This document shows, in pieces, positions 1-13,300 of a stretch of DNA of 64,000 nt. The notes under the pieces were generated by a model, which did not search any database, had not been told where the DNA came from, and was given only the letters and a program-made list of their open reading frames with translations. A program made the translations under genes and the position numbers. Positions within the stretch are counted from its first letter, which is position 1. Every line of letters begins with the position of its first letter. Source of the DNA: Tethya wilhelma (lineage: Eukaryota > Porifera > Demospongiae > Tethyida > Tethyidae); NCBI GenBank assembly GCA_964030475.1, contig CAXIPT010000005.1:5722875-5786874 (forward strand), in the 5' to 3' direction.

Positions 1-1540
1 ATGCTATCTAGTAGATTGCATTCCAATGCAGTATACGTTTGCTAACACTGGAGCCACAATATCGTGTGTTTATTTGATTGAGCTGGGCAACACAACCAGC
101 CTGGTGCAATGATGATGAATAGTGTGTTTGGGCAAAGATACACTGTTAAATTTTGGTATGTTAAAAAACAAAGTGTGTAGTTTTTGGTGACACTTTCCAT
201 GTGGAAGTAACACACTAAGTGAAGTGTGTATTTTTTGGGGACAGTTTTACTTTCATTTTTACACACCAAAATTTAACAGTGTAGCTAGTGTCTTGCACTG
301 TATTTTAGAGTCAAAGTGTTGCTAGGAGAAATGTGTCTAGATAATAGCTGTCTCTTGTGCGTGATGTGTTTCGAGCAAGTTTTGAATTCTTTACAATTAG
401 TTTTAAGTAGGCTAGGTAATTGTGAACGTGGTTTCTCTTTGCAGTGCATGCAGTAGCTGGTGTATGGTAGCTACTTTACTTCAATGCATGGTTGTTCTTT
501 GTGGGAATGTGCAGCCACTCATTCTATAGCTGTGTCACTACAAAGTATCTTCATTGACACCCATTCAGTGAGCACCTCCCACTCATTCTGTGTTGGAGGC
601 TGGGAATTTTATTCTTTACGACACCCACACTATACAACTGAATTAAAATAGCTTATAGTTAGTGTTGCACATCACTTCCGAACTAGTGACCTGGTTTGTC
701 AGAAAAGAAAATTAATATCAGGTCGATTTTCTTGACCAAAGAATCATCACATTCTCATAATATTATAGCTATCGAACAAAAATTCTGTGTAAGCTTAGAA
801 CTTTTCTGAGAAATATATAACACAAATTGGTTTAGATCATTATACCGGTTTCCCATAGCCCCCTTTATAGCCAGTCCAAGCATATGGTGTATCCAAGGAG
901 CCCTTTTCATCTCTCTTTATTGTGGTCTCTAAGTGGGTTTGGATCGTTTCGCTTCCCCCTGCTCTTGTTTTCTCTCCAAAACACTCAAACAATGTAATGT
1001 TTCTGACTTATATGGTCTCAACAAGTTGCCCGACGACTCAAAAACATTTTTGGGTGTATTCATATTTTGTACATTGTTAGTTGACACTGAGTATGAGAAG
1101 AGAGTGCCAAGGTCCCAGCCACAAATTCCTTGGAGAGTTTTGTGCTTATTCCTGGAATGATACACAGCTGCATGACAAGAAGGGATTCGTGTGTTGCCTT
1201 GGCCACCAAGGAATGGCAGTGACATAACTGTACTTATTGAGAAGCATGCAGGAAATTGTGGTTGTTGTATAAAGAGTAAATATTTACACAATGTGGTTAA
1301 ATTGTTCCACGGCATTGTTGTCCATTGTGACCTGTTGTGTGTGTGTGTAGAGTTCATCCTTGAATTCCTTATGTGCTGAATGTACGTGTGCTCCATAAGA
1401 CCATATAGTCATTATGATAGAGACAGGCTGTCCATTCAGAGAAGAAATACTTTGAATAGCACTCACCATAACTGTTATGACTGGTGACTTTGTGTATTGC
1501 TCCATATTATGACTGGTGTTTGTGTGTTGCTCTAATATAG
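1..1540. other. Intron 2 of Fil-1 (non-coding)
   Basis: No exon matching the conserved 101-nt exon 2 or the CH-containing exon 1 of the paralogues can be found here, so these 1.5 kb are read as the intron preceding the giant exon of Fil-1. The acceptor is the ag at 1539-1540. Apart from a short inverted-repeat element near the left end, only AT-rich sequence without long meaningful reading frames is seen. Confidence 0.6.
139..283. mobile_element. Small TIR element (MITE-like)
   Basis: An 18-nt perfect inverted repeat, acactgttaaattttggt at 140-157 and its reverse complement at 265-282, bounds about 145 bp. Similarity continues inward imperfectly for about 10 nt (tgt followed by an A/T run). 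Both ends carry a TA dinucleotide, as expected for a Tc1/mariner-like target duplication. There is no coding capacity, so it would be a non-autonomous element. Family assignment is not possible from one copy. Confidence 0.6.
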
Positions 1541-4500
1541 GTGTTGAAGATGTTTTTCAAGGAAATTTGAAGCTCATTTTGGGTCTTTTGTGGGCTCTCA
1601 TTCTTCGCTACCAGATCGCTGGCCCTGTACACACCGAAGAAGGTGCATCAAAGGAAAGCAAGGAAGCACAGAAGAAGCGAACGAGTGCAAAGAAGCTGCT
1701 TCTTGGATGGGTCAATGCCTCTTTGCCTCAAAACAATATCAACAATTTCACCACTGATTGGAACAACGGTCGAAACCTCTCAGCTCTTGTCGACTACTGC
1801 AAGCCTGGTCTCATTCCAGACCATGCCACTCTTGATCCAAACAATCAACTCGAAAATGTCACCAAAGCAATGGACATTGCAGAACAGGAGCTCAACGTTC
1901 CTCAAGTCCTTTCCCCGGAGGATCTGGCTGTCGATAACCCAGACGAGCTCTCCGTCATGACCTACATTTCTGGATTCTGTCGTCCTGGCTCGGCCGGACC
2001 AAACTCCCTCTTGGACTGGATCAACAAACAGATTCCCAACAATCCTGCTACAAACTTCACGACGGATTGGTCGGACGGTGTAAGGCTTGGTGCTCTCACA
2101 GATTCTGTGTCGGGTGGAGAGTTCCCCGAAGCTGATCAGATGAAAGAGGATGACGGATTCAAAAATTGTCAAGAATCCATGGATGCAGCTAAGAATCTCA
2201 TCGGAATTGAGCAGACGGTTCCTCCTGAGGATTTTGCAGAGGACAGCTTTGACCAACTCACACGAATGGGCTATCTCAGTCAATTCAGACACGCCAAACG
2301 ACCAGATACTAACTTGGCTTCGACGATGAAAGCAGTAGGTCCGGGAATCACAGGAGATTCGGCTGAAAAGGAGACCAACTTCTTGGTTCGTGGTCCTAGG
2401 ATCCCAAAGTGGGCCAAACTTGAGGCTAAAGTGACCGATTCTAACGGAGATGAAGTTCCACTGAAGCGCCAAAGCACCAGTCCCAAAGCTGTGTCCTACC
2501 TATACACTCCCGAGAAGGCTGGAGACTATGTCATTGACGTCAAGCTGAACAGCAAACCCATTCCCAATTCTCCATTCCACGTGTCACACACACCACCATC
2601 CAATGTACAAGGATGTGTTGCTACTGGCAATGGTCTCAGCAAAGCTCGTGTCGGGGAAACGTCCAACTTCAGCGTAAACTGCGAACAAGGAGGACCAGGA
2701 GAGCTCATGGTGGAAATTGAAGGCCCCAACGGTAATGTTGGTACTGAAATGAACGAGCCAAAAGATCGAAACTATGACGTGAGCTTCAGTCCCCTCGAAC
2801 CTGGTGAGCACAACATCTCTGTCAACTGGGACGGCAAGCCCATCCCTAACTCTCCATTCACGTGTGTTGTGACCGATCCCAAGAAATGCACTGCCAGTGG
2901 TCCGGGACTCACACGAGCGAGTGTAGAAGGACCACAATCGTTCAACGTCAAAGCTGAGAAAGCTGGTCCTGGTAAACTGACGGCCGAAGTTCAAGGTCCA
3001 AATGGAGAGGTGCCTATTGAGATCAGCGAGGAGGGAAACGGTAACTACACGTGCACATACAGTCCCACAGACAAGGGACCTCACTCCGTGAACATCTGGT
3101 GGTCTGATGTAGCCATTCCTGGAAGTCCCTTCAAAGTCAACGTCACAGCACCTGGTGATGCTTCAAAGTGTGTGGTCAGTGATCTTCCCGAAGGTAGGCT
3201 GCGAGCTTCAAAGACCTACTCCTTCAAGGTGGACGCAAGCGAGGCTGGCTCTGGTGAGCTGGCAGCTTCAGCTCATGGACCCTCTGTTCCTGAGAGCTGT
3301 ACCATCAAAGAGACAAGCAATGATGTGTATGCAGTCAACGTCACTCCTGCCGAAGTTGGTCCTCTTCGTGTAGAAGCCTCGTACGCCAATTCTCCAATTC
3401 CAGGCAGTCCGTTCGAATTCACGGTGAACGATCCAAGAAAGGTGAAAGTGAATCGTGCGGCAATTGAAAGTGGAACATACCAAGTCAAACAGCCTATCGA
3501 TTTCCGCGTCTCGGCACAATATGCTGGCAAAGGTGACCTCTCAGCTAGCGTGAAAGGACCAGAAGGTGACGAAGGAGTTGAGATAAAGGACCAAGGAGAC
3601 AAGACCTACCTCATGCACTACTCTCCTTCCAATGGAGGATCGCACGCCATCGACATCAAGTTTGACGGAGAAGAAATCCCCGATGTACCAATCCGCATCT
3701 TTGTCGAGGCTGGAAGCATGGCCGACAATGTTGTAGTAACACAACCAGCACCTTCGAAACTTGGAGCTTACATCATTGAACATCCCTACACCTACAAAGT
3801 GAACACAGATGGAGCTGGCGAAGGTACGCTCACTGCTACGAGTCACGGCGCCCGTACGGGACTCAAACCGAAAGTGAATGTAGTGGATGATGGATACGGA
3901 AGGTACAGTGTGAGTGTTGAAGCCGAGGAACCTGATACGTACATGGTCAACATCCAGTGGAGCGAAGAGAATGTACCAGGGTCGCCTTTTTCACTGTCTG
4001 TAGAAGACAAGCCTAGAGCAGAGAAGGTCGAGTGTATTGGCCCACATTTCGAGGTAGGATCTTCTACTCCCATCACTCTCTATGTCAACACTGAGAATGC
4101 TGGTGCGGGAAAGCTTGATGCCACTTGCCTCGGGAAAGAAACTGGAACTGTTCCGACTGAAATCACTGAACGTGAACCAAAGAAGCATGTTGTATCTTTC
4201 TCCCCACCAAAATTGGATATCTTCTCCATCAGTGTCCTGTGGTCCTCTGAGAATGTCCCAAATTCTCCTTTCACTGTCAACATCATCCCACCAGATGCAA
4301 ACAAATGTGTTGTGGTAGGACCACAACTTCCAGAGAGCCCAAACGACCCTGTTTCCCTTTACGTTGATGCAAGGAATGCAGGAAATGGCAAACTAACAGC
4401 ATCAGCAGTTGGAGACAACATCGGTGAAGTGGATCTCCAGATAAAAGAAATGGAACCGAACAAATTTGATCTTTCCTTTCTTCCTGTCGACAATGAGAAC

Positions 4501-7500
4501 TACACTCTTGATGTGAAGTGGTCGGATGAAGCAGTACCCGGATCACCTTTCAAGATCGATAGTAGCACGCCTGATGCCGACAAAGTCTTCATCTGTGAAC
4601 CCCCGTCGGCCATGTTGGAAGCTGGACAGGCCATTGGGATCTGTTTCGACACCTCGCAAGCCGGAAGAGGAGAACTCACTGCCATTTGCAAGGGGAACAG
4701 AGTCGGAGAAATACCCATCATGGTCCGCAAGCGCTCCATGGTCAAGGACAAGTATGATGTCCGCTTCACTCCTCCCGAACCTGACATCTATGTGGTGAGT
4801 GTCATGTGGGGTGGGAAGTATGTCAAGGGATCTCCGTACACCATCAACCTCATGCCCGTCGACGTGAACAAGGTGAGAGTGATCGGTCCCACTATGCCTC
4901 AAGGTTTGGGAGGACCCGTTGAGCTCATGCTGCAGACATCTGGTGCTGGCAGGGGAAAAGTGACTGGTGCGTGTGTGGGACGTAGGTGCGGCGAAGTTCC
5001 AGTTATCATCAAAGAAACTTCGACAGATATCTACCAACTTGGTATTGAACCCACGCAGCCCGACATTTTCACGTTTGCTGTTCAATATGGAGGACAGAGT
5101 GTGAATGGATCACCGTTCATGATCAACACACACCCTCCCGATGCCGGTAAAGTCCGAGTCACAGAGCCTGATTCCATCGAAGTCTCTCAACCTCTCCATT
5201 TCAAGGTGGATGCCACGGACGCTGGAAATGGAAAAATGCGAGCAACTTGTCGCGGAGAGAAGTATGGCCAAGTTCAACTGGACACCTTTGAAGAGACCAC
5301 AGCTCTCTATGATGTTTCCTTCACACCTCATCATGCCGATCGCTACAGTGTTACAATCGAATGGGAAGGAGAAGAAGTGCCGAATTCCCCGTTTGCTGTG
5401 GATCTCAGACCTCCAATGGCCGATCAGGTGAAAGTCGGTGAGCTACACGTCCCTGAAGAAGCTGGAACTGGTGAAAACATTTGGATTGATATCGACTGCT
5501 CAGATGCTGGCCATGGTCCCGTGAAAGCTGAAGCACGTGGTGATCTTAGTGGGAAGATTACAGTAGAAGCTGACAAAATCGACAAGGCCAAGTACCGTGT
5601 GAAATTTCCGCCAAAACAAGCCGATGTGTACCACTTTGCCATCGCCTACGGTGACGATCAGATACCAGGATCCCCATTCACGGTGAATCTGGTACCACCT
5701 CAAGCTGATCTTGTGAAGCACGTTCGTACCCAGATGCCCGAGTTCGAAGGAGGTCCAGTCTCCCTCTTCTTTGACACGAGAGAGGCCGGCAACGGTAAAC
5801 TGACAGCGGACATAGCTGGCGAGACATCTGGTGCAGCACCCACTAAAGTAGAAAAGGTTTTGTCCACTGAGTACAAAGTTACGTTTGCTCCCGACAAGCC
5901 CGAGATATACAATGCTGTGATTCTCTGGTCGGACAAACCCGTCAAAGGTTCACCATTCAAGGTCGACACTAGACCGGCACTTCATCCTGAGCTTGTGGAG
6001 TGTGGTCAGCTCACATACACTGATGTGATGAACCCTGTGGAGCTTCCAGTTGACATACACAAAGCCGGCCCAGGAAAGCTCACTGCCAGCTATGTTGATG
6101 ATAATGGATCCTCCTTGCCAGCCGAAGTCGAACGCACAGGCTCTCCAGATCTTTACAAAGTCTCCTTTGTTCCTAAAGCTCACGGGAACTACAACCTCTC
6201 TGTCTTCTTTGAAGGAACTCAAATTGATGGCTCACCTTTTCTTGTCGATCTCAAGCCAGTGTTGGAGAAAGCCGACATGGTTGTTCTTCAGCCTGTCGAG
6301 GAGTCTATACTCATCCCAGAAGAATTTGCCCAATCTGCCCCTCCTGAACAGAGCCGTGAAACATCTCCAGTTGTCGAATTGTCAGCTTTTGTCGGCCAAC
6401 CTCTTGACCTGACCGTGACTGCTGATGACGATGAGCAACGATCTGGGCAGTTGGTTGCAACTGCACATGGCAAAGAGACTGGACCAGCTGAGGTGAAAGC
6501 TACCAAGAATTCTGACGATTCGTTCAACGTCCACTTCAATCCGACCAAACCAGATCTGTACACCATCGATGTCAAGTTGAATGACGAACACGTACCAAAC
6601 AGTCCATTAGTCGTGAGATATCTTCCAGCAATTGACAGTTCAAAATGTCGTATCTTTGGTCTTCAAGATATTCCCGCTGTTCCTCAAGTGAATGAGCCAA
6701 TCTACTTCGGTGTAGACGCCAAAGATGCCGGAAATAGTAAACTTGGTGTCACATCTGACGGTCCTTCCATCGAAGATCAGCCGACTGTACTGGATGTGAA
6801 GGAGAGTGACAAAGAAGCTGGTATATATCACATCACCTACGTACCCACAGCAATGGGACTGCACAGAGTTCACTTGCTGTGGGCTGGTGAAGCCATTCCT
6901 GGATCGCCACTCCACTTTGAGGTGGGAGACAAGAGCAAGCTTCAGAAGTTTCCGTTTGGAAAACCTGTTTCCATGGATATCAGTGCTGATTGTAAGCCGG
7001 GTGATTTGGACGCTCATGCCATACATGAAGACACCAATGCTAAGCAGAAAGTGAAAGTGAGCAAGGTGCAAAAGGGGAAATTCAAGCTTGGCTTTCAACC
7101 CAAGACTCCTGGCATATACGCAGTTCACGTTCTACTGAAGAAGAACCCCATTGCTGGAAGTCCATTCCGAATCAAAGTGCTAGGACCGCCCAACCCAAGT
7201 GCCGTGCACGTGAAAGACCTCAACAATGAAGGCTGTGTTGGTGAGGAGATTGTGTTCAACGTGGAAGCAACAGACGCTGGTACAGGTGATCTTGGCGTTC
7301 GTGTTACTGGTCCGAAGGAAGTGAACGATTCTGACTTGACAGTCTCCCCCACAGACACCGAGGGAAACTACTCCGTAAAATATCTCCCGAGGGTAGCTGG
7401 TGATCATGCTTTCCATGTGTCGTGGGGTGGTACCAAAGTTCCCGGTAGTCCTTTCCCTGTCAAAGTGACTGAGCGTCAACCAGACATCCATAAAGCTCTC

Positions 7501-9783
7501 TCCGTCAATGCCACCAATGTTGTTGAAGTTGGACAACCTGCCGAAGTACGCTTGAGTAATCTCAATCCCAACGCCGGTGAAGACTACGTTACTGCTCAGT
7601 GTGATGGTGAGAAGTCGGGACCTGCTGAAGTTACTGTCCAAAAGGAAGATGATGGCTCTTATTTGGTACGCTTTGTGCCAACAGTTGCTGACGATTACAA
7701 CCTGAACGTGAAGCTGGATAAGAAGGACATCAGTGGAAGTCCATTCTCAATCAAAGCTGTCGAAAAGGGAGCACTCTCTCCAGATTATGCTCATCCTGAA
7801 GGCATTGCTCACAGTGATGTTAAAGCTGGCTCACCAGTGAACGTAATAGTACCCGTAGAAGATTCATCCGATCTGAATGCAACTGCCCAGGGACCATACG
7901 GTCCGTGCGAAGTGACTACTAATACCGATCTCAAAGATGCTGTTGGCTTGGAGTTCACTCCACCTCTCAGTGGAGACTATGTTGTACACGCTACCAAAGA
8001 TGGCTCTGACGTTGCAGCCAGTCCGTACAAAGTCACAGCATATGGTAAAGATCCCGATCCATCTAAAGTGGGCATAGTCGACGATGATATGGATATCTTC
8101 AGTAAGCCCATCCCGTTTGGAAAAGCAGCCAAATTCCGCATCACAACCACAGATGCCGGACCGGGCACGCTCAATATCACCTCGAGAGGTCCTGGAAAGG
8201 CAGAGGTGAAGGTCTTTGACAACAAAGATGGAACATACACGTGTGAATTCACACCATCCATCGCTGGAAAGTATCACATTGACATTCTCTGGAATGACGA
8301 TCACATCAAGGGAAGCCCGTACCTCCTCACGTTCAAGTCCAAGAAATCTCGTGTTATCACCGGCCTTAATCTGGAGAACGAAAACTTCAGAATTGGTGTC
8401 CCTCATCGATTCAAACTCCACTGCGGTGAGGTTGGGGATGGAATCTTGGAGATTCTCTGCAAGCCTCAGTCCGGTGGGCAAGTCCGTCTCTCTCCCATAT
8501 CTGGTGGCAACTCCTATCAGTGTGAAATTGTGCCACAGGAGGTGGGTAACCACCAGATCCTTGTGCAATACAATGGAAAACACATCCTTGGTAGTCCCTT
8601 CAATGTCCACTTTGAGCTGCGTGGTGATGCATCCAAGTGTCGTATGGTAGAGAGTTCCATCGAGCATCAGCAAGAAGTGGATGACAATGTCACCTTTTGC
8701 ATCTCAACCGAAGGAGCTGGTAAAGGGAAACTCACTGCATCTGTTGAAAACACCTCCACAAACGAACGTACACCAGTTTCTGTCACTCAAATATCGGATG
8801 ATCGCTACAATGTAGAGTTCAGTCCAGCCGATGGTGCGGAGTACCTCCTTACAGTCAAATACGATGACCAGCACATCTTGGGATCTCCTTTCAAACTTGT
8901 CTTCGGACCTCCTGAAACTGACGCTTCAAAGTGTAAGGCAACTGGCGATGGTTTGATTGCATGCACGTCAAACAAGGCCACCAAGTTCACTGTAGATACA
9001 GTTGATGCTGGACCTGGAGAGCTGAGTGTGACTATTGATGGTGAAGGAGAAGCTGTGGAACCAACTATTTCTGCTATTGGTGACACGCAAATGGAAGTCA
9101 AATACTTGCCACCGAAGTCTGGAAAATACAGAGTCACCGTTCGCTGGGGAGAAAGTGAAATTCCTGGTAGTCCTTTTATAGTTGATTGCTACGACCCGTC
9201 TGATCCTGGTCTCTTCAGAGTTTTGAAAGAAGGAAATTTTGAGACTTTCCTCGGAACACCTCTAGAGTTTTCAGTTCAAGCAGCAGGCCCGCCTGCCGAA
9301 GGAGAGCTGACAATCTTGGCTCAGTCTGTACAGAATAGGAATTCACAAGGAGCAGTAAAATCGCCTGAAAATGGAGATTTGACGTACAAGTGCTCTGTTG
9401 ATTTGCCAGAACCAGGGAAATTCATGGTACACGTCAAATGGAATGGGTCTCACATCAAAGGTAGCCCATTTAAAGCTCGAGCACTAACTCCACCCAAGCC
9501 AGATCGTGTGAAAGCTTATGGTCCTGGACTTCAAAATGGCTTCATCGGTCAGGAGGGAAACTTTACCGTTGAAACTGGAGAAGGTGGTTCTGGTACACTT
9601 CAGGTCAAGGTTCATGGTCCCAAGGGAGCTTTCAAGATCAACATGCGCCGACATCCGGAGAATGAACGCACCATTCTTGTACGCTACGATCCAAATCATG
9701 TTGGAAAGTACAACATTGATATTACATGGTCTGAAACACCCATTCCTGGCTCACCGTTTGAGGTCAACATTGCAGAACAGTAA
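1541..9783 (+). CDS. Fil-1: three-CH filamin (jitterbug-type), 5' partial
   Basis: This is an actin cross-linking filamin-family protein. The giant exon begins after the ag at 1539-1540 in phase 1 and encodes 2746 residues to the taa at 9781. It starts with the second half of CH1 (residues about 1-30, motif GNLKLILGLLWALI). CH2 follows (about 50-150, with DWNNGRNLSALVDYCKPGL), then CH3 (about 155-260, NFTTDWSDGVRLGALTDSVS), then about 26 filamin repeats, each closing with a P-x-SPF-type motif. The last repeat (GFIGQEGNFTVETGEGGSGT) is of the type at the filamin C-terminus, which dimerises in known filamins. Exons encoding the first half of CH1 must lie upstream of the window. The terminal codons overlap a good donor (gaaca/gtaagt), as in Fil-2, so extra tail exons are possible. 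Ordinary filamins have two CH domains and about 24 repeats. Confidence 0.92.
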
Positions 9784-9825
9784 GTGATCAGATCTAGTTT
9801 GATTCAATGTAATGATTTTATGCAG

Positions 9826-9953
<128 letters not shown>

Positions 9954-10365
9954 GTACATAATAGGTATTATGAGAGAAATTACATGCAAATTGATCTTTC
10001 TTTATTGTTCATATAGAATTTCTTAGAAGAACACCACCATTAAATTCATGAACAAAATTTTGTACTATTTCCTCTGACTTTGTTGTAGAAAAAGTAATTA
10101 TTAATTCTAGTTTTTTGCTACATTTTTTAAACTTAGCTATAGTCCTAAAAATCAAAATACTTGTGTATATACCAGTCATTTCTTTAGCTACATAAATAAA
10201 TTTGAATTGTTTTGTAATGCATACAGATTCATTGTTACAAAATTGATTTTAACACACTAACGAAACAAATCCACGTGCACGAACTCGCGCGCATGCGCAC
10301 TACTTTGATTCACCGCGTAACTTAGCGTCCCTTTCGCACGACAGAGAAAAAGCTAACAAGAAACA
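9954..10365 (+). other. Intergenic and promoter region between Fil-1 and Fil-2
   Basis: The sequence is AT-rich, then changes near 10270 to a CpG-containing stretch of about 90 bp just before the Fil-2 start. A possible splice acceptor with a pyrimidine tract ends near 10086 (ttgttgtag) and would be in phase with the donor at the end of Fil-1, but the resulting tail is only a few residues, so it is unproven. Confidence 0.5.
10287..10299. promoter_or_regulatory. Palindromic GCGCATGCGC promoter box of Fil-2
   Basis: The core gcgcatgcgc lies about 67 bp before the Fil-2 ATG in a locally CpG-rich stretch. It matches the consensus of NRF-1 binding sites (YGCGCAYGCGCR). The same box recurs before Fil-3 and Fil-4, which supports a promoter role. 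Binding is inferred. Confidence 0.55.
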
Positions 10366-13300
10366 ATGGACGATCGTAGTCCCAGTGCCGACGAAGATGT
10401 CCCCGAGAAGGATTGGCTGGCAGACAAGGGATGGATTCTAGTCCAGAAGAAGACGTTCACAAACTGGACTAACCACAAACTGAGGGAGATAGACCTCCAA
10501 GTGGAGGACATTGAGAAAGATTTAGCTGATGGGGTTGTTCTCATCCGACTGTTGGAACTTCTCTCGCATGGGAAATACGTTGGAAGGTATAGAATCCTAA
10601 ATACATAGAAGGCTTAGCTATTGTGCATTATACTTATACTTGTGGATAATAGCTACGTTATTTTGGGTTCTAAAGGTACAAAAAGAATCCTCGCATGGAT
10701 ATTCACAAAAGAGAAAACTTGGAGATTGCATTTGTTTTCATGAAAGAAGTGGAAAGGATACCCATGGTCAATATAGGTAAGTTCAAGCTCATGTACTTGC
10801 TAGCTATAGCAACCTATACAATTCTCATCATATAATTTTTTATAGCTACAGTATATGCATGACATTGAATACTGGTTATTGTTTACAATTTGATTCTCTT
10901 TTGGAAGTCAACAAAGCAGGCCTTGAGTACCTACTAATGGTAAACAAGTACTAGACTTTGTGTGTGTACCACTCAATGTGCGTGGTATGCATAGCACATG
11001 AAGACGCTTGATTGATCAACTATTAGAGTGAAGTATTCAGTGTCTATAGCCTACATCTTTTTTGTCACTATTAGTCAAGCTTAAAATTTTATGCTCCCTG
11101 TGTCATTGACCAACTGTAAACAAGTCCATGCATGTGTATGATAGTAACTAGCTAGCTATGGTTCGACAACAGACTAAAAATCTCTGTTTAATAGGAGCTG
11201 AAGACATTCATGGAGGAAACCTCAAGTTGATTCTTGCCATGCTGTGGGCTCTGATTCAGCGTTACCAAATTGAAGAAGGAGAGCCTCTGTCAAAGTTGTC
11301 TAATGCCAAAAGACGGCTTTTAGCATGGGTTAATGCTTGCTTGCCAGAAAATCGTGTCCAAAATTTCACCACTGATTGGAACAACGGTCGAAACCTCTCA
11401 GCTCTTGTCGACTACTGCAAGCCTGGTCTCATTCCGGACCACGCCACTCTTGATCCAAACAATCGACTCGAAAATGTCACCAAAGCAATGGACATTGCAG
11501 AACAGGAGCTCAGCGTCCCTCAGATATTGCACCCTGAAGATTTAGCTGTGTACCATCCCGATGAAATGTCTGTTATGACATATATCTCTGGATTCTGCCG
11601 TCAGCACTCACCTGGTCAGCAAGCTTTGCTCGAGTGGATAAACCAGAGAATCCCAAATTGTCCTGCCACCAATTTCACAACAGACTGGTCTGATGGCAAA
11701 CGACTTGGTGCACTTGTTGATTCCGTTTCAGGTGGCAGCTTCCCAGAAACAGATCAAATGACAAGTGAAGATAGCTTGAACAATTGCCAAGAAGCCATGG
11801 ATGCAGCTTACACTCTCCTTGGGATTGAGCAGAGCATTCCACCCAAGGATTTTGCTGAGGAGAGCCTCGATCAGCTCACGAGGATGACATACCTAACTCA
11901 GTTCATGCATGCTGGGTCAGGTGATTCTAGTAATAACGCTACTAGTACTGCATCAACGATCAAAGCTGTAGGACCAGGAATCACTGGAGATACAGTGAAC
12001 CAGCCAACCACGTTCATACTAAGTGCACCAAGGATACCAGTTTGGGCAGACGTTGATGTAAAAATCACTAATCCTTACGGAATTGACGTTCCTGTGGATA
12101 AGAAAAGTGCCAATTCTCAAGAAATCCTCTTCTTCTATACTCCCCACACAGTTGGTGAGTATCTAGTCGATATCAAGCTCAATGACAAGCCCATTCCCAA
12201 TTCTCCATTCGTTGTGTCCCACATGGCCCCCTCCAATTCACAACTGTGCTTTGCCAATGGACTTGGACAGAGTACACAGGCTCAGGTTGGAGAAACATTT
12301 AGATTCAGTGTCAACTGTGAACAAGGAGGGCGTGGAGTGCTAGCAGTAGAGATACGTAGTCCCAATGGGTACATCACTACAGAAGTGACCGAAATAAAGT
12401 CTCACAACTACAGTGTGAGCTTCGTCCCTTTGGATGCTGGAGAGCATGAAATTTCAATTAAGTGGGATGAAAAGCCAATTCAAAACAACCCATTCACATG
12501 CATTGTCACCAACCCACAGAAGTGCCTAGCAAGTGGTGATGGACTAACAGAAGCAAGTGTGGGGAGTCCTCAACAGTTCAGAATCACAACAATTGAAGCC
12601 GGACCTGGCTCACTCAGTGCTAGTATGAAAGGTCCAAATGGAGATGTGCCAGTCGACATACGAGAAGAGGGGAGTAATAGCTTCATCGGCTCCTATTGTC
12701 CACAAGAGGATGGCCCACACACTTTGAATGTCCAATGGTCCGATACACCCATACCTGGCAGTCCCTTCAGTGTTATTGTGATCCCTTTGTGCGAACCCTC
12801 AAAGTGTATGGTCAGCGATCTTCCAGAGGGAAGACTGAGAGTTTCAAACACCTACTCGTTTAAGCTAGACACCAGTGAAGCTGGTGTAGGAGAACTGACA
12901 GCTTCAGCCTATGGGACATCTACTCCAGAGAGCTGTACCATGAAGGTCATTAGCAACAATGTGTACATGCTGAAATTCAAACCAACCAAAATTGGCTCGC
13001 TCTATGTAGAAGCTTTCTATTCCAAAACTCCCATTCTTGGCAGTCCATTCAAGTTCACAGTGAACGACCCCAAGAGAGTTAAGGTGAACCGTGAAGCTAT
13101 TGAAGATAGCGCCTACCGAGTTGGCCAGCCCGTTGAATTCGAAGTATCGACTCAGAACACGGGAATTGGCGATCTCTCTGCTAGTGTGCATGGTCCAGAT
13201 GGTGAAAAGAGTGCCAGGATAGTGTACCAGGGCGATAAGAACCACTTGGTCCATTTTGTCCCCTCCGTTAGTGGACTCCACAGCATTGACCTACAATTTG

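Noticed and set aside
1780..9700. Many long antisense frames opposite the filamin exons
   Set aside because: They mirror the repeat periodicity and codon bias of the sense strand; no splice signals or domains support them.
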